From DASTFY01 sp963769115 (lineage in GTDB: Bacteria; Actinomycetota; Acidimicrobiia; Acidimicrobiales; Ilumatobacteraceae), in the NCBI GenBank assembly GCA_963769115.1, contig CAVYKN010000008.1:1-64000 (forward strand): 64,000 nucleotides of DNA, given 5' to 3'. The position numbers and the translations under genes are program-made. Below the pieces are notes generated by a model. That model made no database searches and was not told where the DNA came from. It worked only from the letters and a program-made list of their open reading frames with translations. Below, piece by piece: positions 55,383 to 64,000 of the stretch. Position 1 is the stretch's first letter. Each line of letters starts with the position of its first letter.

Positions 55383-56730
55383 GTGAAGCTTCGCCATCTG
55401 GCCGCGATCGGCCTGGCCGGGCACGCTCGGCCTTGCCGCCTGCGGCTCGTCCAGTGACGACTCGGGCTCGGGGGCGACGACCGCCGCGCCGAGTCCCGAG
55501 ACCAACGCGCCGGCCGCCACCGATGCGGCCGCCGGCACCACCATCCGCCTGTGGCTGAACGGTGAGCGACACCAACCGAGGAGCTCGTGGACTACGCGAT
55601 CGCCGAGTTCAACAAGCTCCACCCCGGCGTCAACGTGGACGTTCGAGCGCCAGCAGTGGACCGGCATCGTCGAGAAGCTGACGACGGCGCTGTCGAGCAG
55701 CGACAGCCCCGACGTCGATCGAGCTCGGCAACACGCAGGCGCAGGCCTTCGAGGCCGCCGGCGCGCTGCAGTCGACCTGACCGACAAGAAGGACGAGCTG
55801 GGCGGCGACGACCTGCTGCAGAGCCTCGTCGAGGCCGGCACCTACGACGGCCAGTTCTACGGCGTGCCCTACTACGCCGGCGCCCGCATCGTCCTGTACC
55901 GCAAGGACCTGTTCGAGCAGTCCGGCCTCGAGGTGCCGACGACGATCGAGGAGATCGCTCGCCGCCGGCATCAAGCTGAAGGCAGGACAACGCGGCCACG
56001 CCGAACTTCTCGGGCATCTACCTGCCCGGGCAAGAACTGGTACGCCGCGCTGCCGTTCATCTGGTCAGACGGTGGCGACATCGCCGTCCAGGAGGACGAG
56101 CAGTGGAAGGGCAAGCTGGCGTCCGACCGGGTTCGGTCAAGGGCCTCGAGACGAGTTCAAGACGTTCATGGACCAGGCGACCAGCGGCGCGCCGAAGGAC
56201 GGCGACGAGGCCGAAGGACTACATCGCCTTCTGCAACGGCGAGGTCGGCATGATGCCGGCACCGGGCTGGAAGCCGGCCAGATCATCAACGAGGACGACG
56301 GCTGCCCCGACATGGAGGCCAACATCGGCGCCTTCGCCCTGCCGGGCCTCACGCCGGCACGACGGCTCCCGCCTTCCTCGGTGGCTCGAACCTGGCCATC
56401 TCGGCCAACAGCGAGAACCCGGAGCTGGCCTACGACCTGCTGCAAGATCATGGTCGTCGACGGGCTACCAGACAGCAGTTCGCCGAGGCACGGCACGATC
56501 CCGGCGCTGAAGTCGCTGCTCGGCCATCAGGTCGGCGAGCGAGGCCGCCGAAGGCCCAGGCCAAGGCCGCCGCTGAACAGCCGGTTCGTGCCGTCGAGCG
56601 AGAACTGGGCCGCCGTCGAGGCCAGCCACATCCTGCCCGACATGCTCGTCGCCATCTCCGGCGGCGCCGACGTCCAGGAGGAGGCCGCCAAGGCCGACGC
56701 GGCGATCGAGGCAGATCGCTCAACGGCTGA
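55383..56730 (+). CDS. ABC sugar-binding lipoprotein (heavily disrupted)
   Basis: About 435 residues after correction. Signal and lipobox MKLRHLAAIGLAGTLGLAAC; mature part with NKLHPGVNV, SSSDSPDV, GVPYYAGARIVLYRKDLFEQ, PTTIEEIA, NWYAALPFIWSDGGDIAVQE, GAFALPGL and ASHILPDMLVAISGGADVQE, ending near ILNG at 56730. This is the family-1 solute-binding fold of oligosaccharide importers. At least a dozen one-base differences, mostly extra G/C. By context it binds chitobiose or GlcNAc. The indels alone make it unreadable to a gene caller. Confidence 0.82.
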
Positions 56731-56846
56731 ACCCAGGCGACGGCGGAGGGAGGGTCGGACAGGCCATCGGACCGCGAGCACCGATTCCCGCTCGACCGAG
56801 GCACCGACCCTCGACCTCAGCAATGGAACACTCCCCGCAGCAGTGG

Positions 56847-56884
56847 AACACGCCGACGGCATCACTCCCCGCCGTCGGCGTGTT
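56847..56884. terminator. Perfect 14-bp hairpin between binding-protein and permease genes
   Basis: AACACGCCGACGGC (56847-56860) and GCCGTCGGCGTGTT (56871-56884) with a 10-nt loop. Hairpins at this position often protect or partly terminate mRNA so that the binding protein exceeds the permeases. One candidate permease start (GTG 56880) lies inside the right arm. Confidence 0.6.
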
Positions 56885-57776
56885 CGACCGCTTCCCGTAC
56901 GCTCCTGCTCGCCCCGGCGATCGCTGGCGCTGGCGCTGATGCTCGGCTACCCGCTCGTGCGGCTCGTCATCGCTGTCGGTCCAGAAGTTCGGGCTGCAGC
57001 CAGCAGTTCGGCGCCGCCGCCGAGTGGGTCGGGCTCGAGAACTTCCGCGACATCCTCACCGACGCCGAGTTCTGGGACGGTCCTGCGGCGGACCGTCATG
57101 TTCTGCCTCGTGAACGTGGCGCTGACGATCGGTGCTCGGGCATGCTGATCGCGCTGCTGCTGAAGCGGCCTCGGGTCGAGCGATGCGCCTCGCGTGACGA
57201 TGCATCGGGCTGATGCTCGCCTGGGCGATGCCCGCCCTGACCAGCCACCGTCATCTGGCAGTGGATCTTCGACACCCAGTACGGCCTCGCCAACTGGGCT
57301 TCGACCCTCGGGTCGGCGACAGGGCCACTCCTGGCTGTCGAACCCGCTCACGCTTCTACATCGTGGCGACGATCATCGTCGTCTGGATGGGCATCCCGTT
57401 CATCGCCTTCACGCTGTACGCCGCCCTGACCCAGATCCCCGAGGAGATCGATGGAGGCCGCCTGCGATCGACGGGGCCGGACCGTGGCAGCGGTTCCGCG
57501 ACATCGTCGTGCCGACGCTCAAGCCGGTCCTGCTGATCCTCACGGCGCTGTCGGTGCTGTGGGACTTCCGTGTGTTCACGCAGATCTACGTGCTGCAGCG
57601 CGCCGGCGGCATCAACCGCGAGACGAACCTGCTCGGCGTGTACGCCTACCGCATCTCGATCGGCGAGAACCAGTTCGACAAGGGCGCCGCCGTCGCCGTC
57701 GTCATGGTGCGTCATCACGGTGCTTGCTGACGCTCGTTCTACCTGCGCTCAGATGGTCCGCCAGGAGGAGCTGTGA
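56880..57776 (+). CDS. ABC sugar permease, MalF-like (heavily disrupted)
   Basis: About 290 residues after correction. TLLLAPAI, ALALMLGYPLVRLVI, GLENFRDILTDAEFW, MFCLVNVALTIALGMLIALLL, MLAWAMPALT, FYIVATIIVVWMGIPFIAFTL, the EAA loop (EAAAIDGAGPWQRFRDIVVPTL) and VLWDFRVFTQIYVLQRAGGI, ending RQEEL. Start uncertain: GTG 56880, or in-frame ATG 56823 upstream of the hairpin. About eight one-base errors. Stop overlaps the second permease (GTGA). Confidence 0.8.
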
Positions 57777-58656
57777 GCGCGCGACGTCTCGACGCCGATC
57801 ACGCCGCGGCACCGCGCGTCGCCGGCGCCGGCAACCGTGCGTGCGCTCAACCTCGCTCGGCCTGCTCGTGCTTCCTCGATCGTCGGCGTTCCCCGTCTAC
57901 TGGATGGTGCTCACGTCGTTCCGCCGCGGCGTCGACATCCAGAAGCCGACGCCCGCAGTTCATGCCCTTCCCCGGCACGCTCGAGAACTACCGCAAGGTG
58001 TTCGAGCGCGACTTCTTCTGGACGGCCGTGAAGCAACAGCCTGATCGTCACCCTGCTGGTCCGTGGTGCTCGCGCTGTTCATCGCGTTCCTGGCCGCGGT
58101 CGCCGTCTCCCGCTTCCGCTTCCGCGGCCGCAAGGCGTTCATCGTGGCCATCCTGCTCGTGCAGATGGTGCCGGCCGAGGCGCTGATCATCTCGCTGTTC
58201 AGGGTCCTCGACGGGTGGCAGCCTCATCAACACCGTCATCGGCCTCACGTTGACCTATCTGGCCTTCGTGCTGCCCTTCACCATCTGGACGCTGCGCGGG
58301 TTCGTCGCCAACGTGCCGAAGGAGCTCGAGGAGGCGGCGATGGTCGACGGCTCCTCCCGCCTGCGGGCCTTCCTGACGATCACGTTCCCGCTGATCGCGC
58401 CCGGCCTCGTCGCCACCGGGGTCTTCGCGTTCATCCAGGCCTGGAACGAGTTCATCTTCGCGCTCGTCATCATGAACCGGCCCGAGCACCAGACGCTGCC
58501 GGTGTGGCTGCAGGCCTTCAACGAGGGGCCAAGGGCACGGACTGGGGCGGGGTGATGGCCGGCTCGACGATCATGGCCATCCCGGTGATCATCTTCTTCC
58601 TCGTCGTCCAGCACCGAGTCGCCGCCGGGCTCACTGCGGGCGCGGTCAAGGGCTGA
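57773..58656 (+). CDS. ABC sugar permease, MalG-like (frame disrupted)
   Basis: About 285 residues. VYWMVLTSFRRGVDIQKPTP, FMPFPGTLENYRKVFERDFF, LFIAFLAAVAVSRFRFRGRK, FIVAILLVQMVPAEALIISL, TYLAFVLPFTIWTLRGFVANV, the EAA loop (PKELEEAAMVDGSSRLRAFL) and FAFIQAWNEFIFALVIMN. One-base breaks near 57835, 57870, 57955, 58035, 58062, 58215 and 58532. GTG start coupled to the first permease. Confidence 0.85.
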
Positions 58657-58657
58657 C

Positions 58658-60110
58658 GTGGACCTCGACGCCGTCGTCGACGGCTGCCTCCTCGGCCTCG
58701 TTCCGCGGGCCGGTGGCACCGCGGTGGCTCCTGCGGCGGCTCGAGGGCGGGCTCGGCGGCGTCTGCCTGTTTGGAAGCAACATCGTCGACGGCGCGCGGG
58801 TGGCGGACCTGACCGCCAGCCTGCGCGAGGCCGGGGCAAGCCAGTCGTGGCCACCGACGAGGAGGGCGGCGACGTCACGCGGCTGGAGATGTCGATGGGG
58901 AGCAGCTTCCCGGGCAACGCCGCGCTCGGACAGATCGACGACGTCGCGGCTGACCTCGGCGGTCGCCAGCGCCATCGGGGCGATGATGGCCGAGGCCGGC
59001 ATCACGCTCGACCTGGCGCCGTGCGTGGACGTCAACAGCAACCCGGCCAACCCGGTCATCGGGGTCCGCTCGTTCGGCGCCGACCCGGCGCTGGTGGCGC
59101 GCCACGGCGTGGCCTTCGTCCGGGGCTTGCGCGCAGCGGGCGTGGCGGCGTGCGCCAAGCACTTCCCCGGCCACGGCGACACCGCCGTGCGACTCGCACC
59201 TCGACCTGCCGGTCGTCGCGCAGCCGCTCGACGTCGTCCGGGCGAGGGAGCTGGTGCCGTTCCTGGCCGTCATCGAGGCCGGCGTCGACGCCGTCATGAC
59301 ATCCCACGTCGTCGTGCCTGTCTTGGACGAGGCGCCCGGCCACGCTCAGCCGCCGGGTCCTGGTCGACCTGCTGCGCGACGAGCTGGGCTTCACCGGCAC
59401 GATCGTCTCTGACGCCTTGGACATGAAGGGCGTGAGCGGTCGTCGCTCCATCGGGGACGCCGCCGTGCAGGCGCTGGCCGCCGGCGCAGACCTGCTCTGC
59501 CTGGGTGCCGAGCAGGACGAGGAGGTGCTGGACCACGTGCACGCGTGTGTCGTGGCCGCGGTCGCCGACGGTGTCATCCACGACGTCCGGCTCGGCGAGG
59601 CAGCGGCGCGGGCCAGCCGCCTCGGGGTGCGACGTCCGGGCACGGCCGGTGGCGACTCGGCGTCGGGTGCGGCGGTGGCTCGTGCCGCTCTACGCGTGGA
59701 GGGCGCGCCGGTGCGTGGCGGGCGTGGGATGCACGTCGTCGAGCTCCGCCCCTCCCCTGGCATCCCCGCCGGCGCCGTCCCCTGGGGCCTGCAGGCACCG
59801 CTGGCATCGATCGACCCCACGACGACGGGGACAGCGTTGCACGAGAGGGACGGCGTGGACGCCGCGCTCGCGCGGAGCCGAGGGTCGGCCGTTGGTCGTG
59901 GTGACCCGGGACCGGCACCGCCACCACTGGCAGGCCGCGCAGCTCGATCAGCTGCTGGCCGCTCGGCCGGACGCCGTCGTCGTCGACATGGGCTGGCCCT
60001 CGGCCGTGCCACCGGGAGCCGCGACCTGGATCACGACCTTCGGCGCGTCGCGGGCCAGCGCCGCCGCCGTCGCCGAGCTCCTGACCCGAGAGGAACCGTC
60101 CGTTGGCTGA
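58658..60110 (+). CDS. Glycoside hydrolase family 3, beta-N-acetylhexosaminidase (frame disrupted)
   Basis: About 475 residues. GGVCLFGSNIVDG, VVATDEEGGDVTRLE, ITLDLAPCVDVNSNPANPVI, GVRSFGADPALVARHG, the family signature KHFPGHGDT with the catalytic His, and GTIVSDALDMKGV with the Asp nucleophile. The His-containing loop is that of NagZ-type hexosaminidases rather than beta-glucosidases. No signal peptide: cytoplasmic, so it splits imported chitobiose or muropeptide sugars. About ten one-base breaks up to 59880. Ends inside the ATPase gene start. Confidence 0.87.
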
Positions 60111-61242
60111 CATCGCCATCCGCTCCGTGACCAAGCAGTACGCCAACGGGCACGTCGCCATCGACGGCGTCGACCTCGACGTGGCCGACGGCGAGCTGCT
60201 CGTGCTGGTCGGCCCGTCCGGATGCGGCAAGTCGACGCTGCTGCGGATGGTCGCCGGGCTGGAGGAGGTGACGGACGGTGCGATCGCCATCGGCGGGCGT
60301 GACGTCACCGACCTCGCCCCGAAGGACCGGGACATCGCCATGGTGTTCCAGAGCTACGCGCTGTATCCCAACCGGACCGTGCGCGGGAACATCGAGTACC
60401 CGCTCAAGCTGGCCAAGCTGCCGTCAAGCGAGATCGACCGCCGGGTCCAGGAAGCGGCGCGGCTCCTCCAGCTCGAGACGGTCCTCGACCGCCGTCCGGC
60501 GCAGCTGTCGGGTGGCCAGCGGCAACGCGTCGCGATGGGTCGGGCCATCGTGCGCCAGCCGCGGGCCTTCCTGATGGACGAGCCGCTGTCCAACCTCGAC
60601 GCCAAGCTGCGGGTGCAGATGCGGGCCGAGATCGCCACGCTCCAGCGCGACCTGGGCGTCACGACGATCTATGTCACGCACGACCAGACCGAGGCCATGA
60701 CCATGGGGTCGCGGGTGGCCGTGCTGGACGGTGGCAGGATCCAGCAGGTGGACGCGCCGCGCACCCTCTACCAGCGGCCGGGCAATCTGTTCGTGGCCGC
60801 GTTCATCGGATCGCCGGCCATGAACCTCTACCGCGCCCGGATAGCGACGACCGACGGTGGGCTCACCGTCGCCTTCGGCCGCTACCAGCTTCCAGTCGAC
60901 GATCGTGTCGCCTCCGAGTGCGCCGAGATCCGGAGTTGGGTCGGCCGCGAGGTCATCGTCGGCATCCGTCCCGAGGCCATGGAGGACGCCTCCCTCGACC
61001 CCACGGCGACTCCCGAGCGGGTGATCGAGCTGCGGGTCGACCTCGTGGAGGCCCTCGGCGCCGAACTGCTGGCCCACGCCACGATCGACGCGTCGGCTGT
61101 CGACGCGAACAGCCGCTTCGTCGCCCGCCTCTCGCCGCGGAGCCGCATCGAGGCGGGGGACACCGCGAAGCTGACCGTCGACACATCCCAGCTCCACCTC
61201 TTCGATCCGGTCTCGGGCCAGTCGCTGCGGAGCGGCGCGTGA
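60103..61242 (+). CDS. ABC importer ATPase, MsiK/UgpC type
   Basis: 379 codons, intact; TTG start overlapping the GH3 end. Walker A GPSGCGKST, Q-loop MVFQSYALYPNRTV, signature LSGGQRQRVAMGRAI, Walker B FLMDEPLSNLDA, H-loop YVTHDQTEAMTM, and C-terminal TOBE/regulatory part (GIRPEAMEDASL). Energises carbohydrate importers, here the MalF/MalG-like pair upstream. Overlaps the ROK kinase start (GTGA). Confidence 0.95.
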   Translation: MADIAIRSVTKQYANGHVAIDGVDLDVADGELLVLVGPSGCGKSTLLRMVAGLEEVTDGAIAIGGRDVTDLAPKDRDIAMVFQSYALYPNRTVRGNIEYPLKLAKLPSSEIDRRVQEAARLLQLETVLDRRPAQLSGGQRQRVAMGRAIVRQPRAFLMDEPLSNLDAKLRVQMRAEIATLQRDLGVTTIYVTHDQTEAMTMGSRVAVLDGGRIQQVDAPRTLYQRPGNLFVAAFIGSPAMNLYRARIATTDGGLTVAFGRYQLPVDDRVASECAEIRSWVGREVIVGIRPEAMEDASLDPTATPERVIELRVDLVEALGAELLAHATIDASAVDANSRFVARLSPRSRIEAGDTAKLTVDTSQLHLFDPVSGQSLRSGA

Positions 61243-62204
61243 GCAGTCAGCGCCTGGCCGCCGGCCTCGACATCGGCGGCACGAAGACCCTCGCCGTCGC
61301 GGTCGACCGCCGCGGCGCCATCCTCGGCCAGGCCCGGCTGGCCACCGACGCCCGCGACGGTGACGCAGTGGCTTCGACCGCCGTGGCCGCGCTCGACGTG
61401 CTGGCCGCCGAGGTCGGCCATCCGGTGGACGCCTTCGAGGTCGTCGGCGCGGGGCTCCCCGGGTGGGTGTTGCCGGCCTCGGGAACCGTGAGCCACGCGC
61501 TGAACCTGGGCGTGGGACAGGAGCCGGTGGCGATCGCCTCGCGCATCACCCGGCGCACGGGCGTGCCGACCCTCGTCGAGAACGACGTGAACGCCGCGGC
61601 CGTCGGGGCCTCCACGGTGATGGCCTGCCCCGACCTCGCCTACCTCAGCATCGGGACCGGAGTGGCCGCCGGCCTGTTGCTGGACGGCCGCTTGCGGCGG
61701 GGCGCGCTCGGCGTGGCGGGCGAGATCGGGCACCTCCCCGTCGATCCCGCCGGACCCGTCTGCGAGTGCGGCCAGCGCGGCTGTCTCGAGATGGTGGCCT
61801 CCGGCTCGGCCATCGCCCGCCGGTGGCCGTCGTCCAACGGACGGGCAGCGAGCGATCTGTTCGCCGCGGCGGAGGCCGGCGACCCGACTGCGGTTCGCGG
61901 CGCCGAGGAGGTGGCGACCCACCTGGCCACCGCGGTGGTGACGCTCGCGCTGGTCGTCGACCCCGCGGTGATCGTGCTGGGCGGCGGCGTGGCCGAGGTC
62001 GGGCCGCCGTTGGTAGCGGCCGTCCGGTCAGCCGTGACCGCTCGGGCGCAGCAGTCGGGGTTTCTCGCCTCCTTGGAGCTGAGCGGGCGCGTGCGCCTGG
62101 TGCCCGACGGCCTGCCGGTCGGCGCGCTCGGGGCCGCGCTCCTGGCGTGGCAGCGGTTCACGGGCGACACCGTGCTCCCCGCGGTGGCCGGCGGGGCGGG
62201 ATGA
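61239..62204 (+). CDS. ROK-family sugar kinase (probable N-acetylglucosamine kinase)
   Basis: 321 codons, GTG start. No HTH: the protein begins directly with the phosphate-binding motif AAGLDIGGTKTLAVAVD. Further motifs are VGAGLPGWV, VENDVNAAAVGAS (catalytic Asp), LSIGTGVAAGLLLDG, GEIGHLPVDPAGPVCECGQRG and VVIVLGGGVAE-type adenosine loop. Supplies GlcNAc-6-phosphate to NagA downstream; specificity is by context. Intact and coupled at both ends. Confidence 0.9.
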   Translation: MSSQRLAAGLDIGGTKTLAVAVDRRGAILGQARLATDARDGDAVASTAVAALDVLAAEVGHPVDAFEVVGAGLPGWVLPASGTVSHALNLGVGQEPVAIASRITRRTGVPTLVENDVNAAAVGASTVMACPDLAYLSIGTGVAAGLLLDGRLRRGALGVAGEIGHLPVDPAGPVCECGQRGCLEMVASGSAIARRWPSSNGRAASDLFAAAEAGDPTAVRGAEEVATHLATAVVTLALVVDPAVIVLGGGVAEVGPPLVAAVRSAVTARAQQSGFLASLELSGRVRLVPDGLPVGALGAALLAWQRFTGDTVLPAVAGGAG

Positions 62205-63362
62205 CTGCGCTGCTCATCGCCGGCGGCACCGTCGTCGGCCCTCATGGCGTCGCGCCCGCCGACGTGCTGATCGACGGGCGGGACGATCATGGCGGTCGGG
62301 CCGTCGTTGTCGGCTCCCGACGGCACGGCCGTCGTGTCGGCCGACGGCCTCCTCGTGGCGGCCGGCTTCATCGATCTCCAACTCAACGGCGCGCACGGCA
62401 TCGACCTCACGGAGGAGCCGGAGCGGCTGTGGGAGGTCGCTGCCGCGCTCCCCCGCTACGGCGTCACCGGCTTCCTACCCACGATCGTCACGTCGCCACC
62501 TGACGTGCCTGGTCGTGCGCTGGCAGTGCTGGCCCGTCGGCCCGACGGTTTCGCTGGCGCGGAGCCGCTCGGCCTGCACCTCGAAGGTCCGATGCTGAAC
62601 CCGACGCGGTGCGGTGCGCACCCGCCCTCGCTCCTCCGGTCGCCTGACCCCTCGCTCGTCAACGGCTGGTCACGGAGCGCAGGCGTCGCCCTCGTGACCC
62701 TGGCGCCGGAGCTGCCGGGTGCGGACGTGGTGATCCGGGAGCTCGTGGGTCGTGAGGTTGTCGTTGCGGCCGGCCACACGGCTGCGACCGCTTCGGAGCT
62801 CGCCAGTGCCGTCGACGACGGTCTTCGCTACGTCACCCACCTCTTCAACGCCATGGCGCCCTTCCACCATCGCGAACCCGGTCCCGTCGGTGTCGCTCTG
62901 ACCGACGAGCGGCTGACCGTCGGCCTCATCGCCGACGGCATCCACGTCCACCCGACAGCGGTGGCCGCGGCCTGGCGGGCCCTCGGCCCGGATCGCCTCA
63001 ACCTCGTCACGGATGCCGTCGCCGCGCTCGGAGAGCCTGGTGGATCTTCGCGCCTCGCCGGCCGCGACGTCACCGTTGGGAACGACGGCGTCCGCCTGCC
63101 CGACGGCACCCTGGCCGGCAGTGCGCTCTCCCTCGACCAGGCGGTGCGCAACCTGATCGCCTTCACGGGTTGCACTGCTCACGAAGCGATCGCCACCGTG
63201 ACCTCGACACCAGCTCGGGTCCTCGGCCTGGACCGCAAGGGCGCGGTGGCACCCGGCTTCGACGCCGACCTGGTGCTCCTGACCTCTGACCTCCAGGTCG
63301 TCGGGACCATCGTCGGCGGACACGAGGTGGACTCGGCGAAGGTCGTGCCGTGGAAGTCGTGA
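62201..63362 (+). CDS. nagA: N-acetylglucosamine-6-phosphate deacetylase
   Basis: About 386 residues. One extra G near 62283 shifts the first 27 codons. FIDLQLNGAHGIDLT, LGLHLEGPMLNP (metal Glu), VVVAAGHTAATASEL, THLFNAMAPFHHREPG, DGIHVHPTAVAAAW, LVTDAVAALG (catalytic Asp) and GSALSLDQAVRNLIAFTG. The amidohydrolase family enzyme converts GlcNAc-6-P to glucosamine-6-P plus acetate. ATG overlaps the kinase stop (ATGA). Confidence 0.94.
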
Positions 63363-64000
63363 TCGTCCCGTCGGCCGCCGAGATCGGCACGCTCGTGGCC
63401 GACGCCGTGCAGGCGTTGCTCGACCGCCGCCCGGACGCCGTCCTCGGCCTCGCCACCGGCAGCTCTCCCGTCCCGGTCTACGACGAGCTGGTCGACCGGT
63501 TCGCTCGTGGCCAGGTCTCCTTCCGACGGGCTCGTGCCTTCCTGCTGGACGAGTACGTCGGCCTGCCGCCAGGCCATCCCGAGTCCTACCGGTCGGTCAT
63601 CGAACGAGCCTTCACCGGGCAGGTCGACTTCGCGCCCGGTTCGGTGCTTGGTCCAGACGGCAGCGCGTGCGACCTCGTCGCGGCGTGCCGGGCCTACGAG
63701 AACGCCATCGCGGCGGCCGGAGGCGTCGACCTCCAACTGCTCGGCGTCGGCGCCGACGGCCACATCGCCTTCAACGAGCCCGGATCGTCGCTCGGCTCCC
63801 GCACCCGCCTCAAGACGCTGACGCACCAGACGAGGGAGGACAACGCCCGCTTCTTCGGCTCGGTCGACGACGTGCCGCGCCACGTGCTGACCCAGGGCGT
63901 CGGGACCATCCTCGAAGCACGCCACCTCGTGCTCGTGGCATCAGGTGCGGGCAAGGCCGAGCCGGTCGCGAAGGTCATCGAAGGACCGGTCACGGCGATG
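63350..64000 (+). CDS. nagB: Glucosamine-6-phosphate deaminase (3' end beyond window)
   Basis: 217 codons visible, open to the window edge. VLGLATGSSPVPVYDELV, FLLDEYVGLPPGHPESYRSV (Asp/Glu active-site region), LLGVGADGHIAFNEPGS (catalytic Asp and His), LTHQTREDNARFFG and TQGVGTILEARHLVLVASG. Converts glucosamine-6-P to fructose-6-P and ammonia, completing the route to glycolysis. Start GTG 63350 or 63359; the first gives the usual length. About 40 residues remain outside. Confidence 0.95.
   Translation, partial: MEVVIVPSAAEIGTLVADAVQALLDRRPDAVLGLATGSSPVPVYDELVDRFARGQVSFRRARAFLLDEYVGLPPGHPESYRSVIERAFTGQVDFAPGSVLGPDGSACDLVAACRAYENAIAAAGGVDLQLLGVGADGHIAFNEPGSSLGSRTRLKTLTHQTREDNARFFGSVDDVPRHVLTQGVGTILEARHLVLVASGAGKAEPVAKVIEGPVTAM

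Overview
The window is chromosomal DNA of a high-GC actinomycete. The gene order phoH-ybeY-CorC-like-era and uppS-recO, the dnaG-rpoD pair, a single-chain glycyl-tRNA synthetase, Thr/Pro-rich lipoprotein linkers and many leaderless genes (TANNNT box 6-9 nt before ATG/GTG) all point to Actinomycetota. An Acidimicrobiia-like lineage is my inference, not proven. I see no prophage, insertion sequence or CRISPR array.

Layout. 0-2 kb: two tRNA genes, a DNA-binding protein whose stop codon lies inside tRNA-Asn, and a divergent SnoaL-like/TetR pair. 2-9 kb (minus): ppdK, terC, dnaG, rpoD. 9-16 kb: M50 protease, glyS, a lipoprotein, recO, a 39-codon ORF, uppS and dinG. 16-19.5 kb: a response regulator, a histidine kinase and a GerMN lipoprotein, resembling MtrAB-LpqB. 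19.6-23.4 kb (minus): phoH, ybeY, a CorC-like protein, era. 23.5-30 kb: desaturase, aldo/keto reductase, cold shock protein, DsbA-family protein, DEAD-box helicase, a duplicated 50-bp element, ogt, GNAT. 30-36.4 kb: a leucine/branched-chain acyl-CoA catabolic locus (TetR, acyl-CoA dehydrogenase, methylcrotonyl-CoA carboxylase subunits, HMG-CoA lyase). 36.4-47.3 kb: small accessory genes, an ECF sigma factor, a stand-alone PEP-utilising protein, a LuxR-type regulator, a DUF4242-secreted protein fusion, a SWEET-like protein, a hydroxyisobutyrate-type dehydrogenase and an ArsR-SRPBCC-DinB-like operon. 47.3-54 kb: a delta-60-repeat lipoprotein, a LigD-type polymerase domain, a membrane-tethered ECF sigma factor and an LPXTG surface protein. 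54-64 kb: a complete amino-sugar operon (ROK regulator, ABC importer, GH3 hexosaminidase, ATPase, ROK kinase, nagA, nagB), cut off by the window end.

Data quality matters. Roughly half of the long genes need one or more single-base corrections, usually one extra G or C, to read through. The damage is heaviest at 41.6-43.2 kb and 55.4-59.4 kb. Essential genes (dnaG, era, uppS) are affected while rpoD, glyS and the carboxyltransferase gene are clean, so I treat these as sequencing or assembly indels and annotate the genes as single loci.

The most unusual signals are: three genes (phoH, desaturase, PEP-utilising protein) preceded by a tiny leaderless ORF whose stop overlaps the gene start as GTGA; a dispersed 'SELHVTV' sequence sitting exactly at stop/start overlaps; an ECF sigma factor carrying an anti-sigma zinc motif, a membrane span and an exported domain in one polypeptide; and a tandem element with mutually exclusive hairpins.
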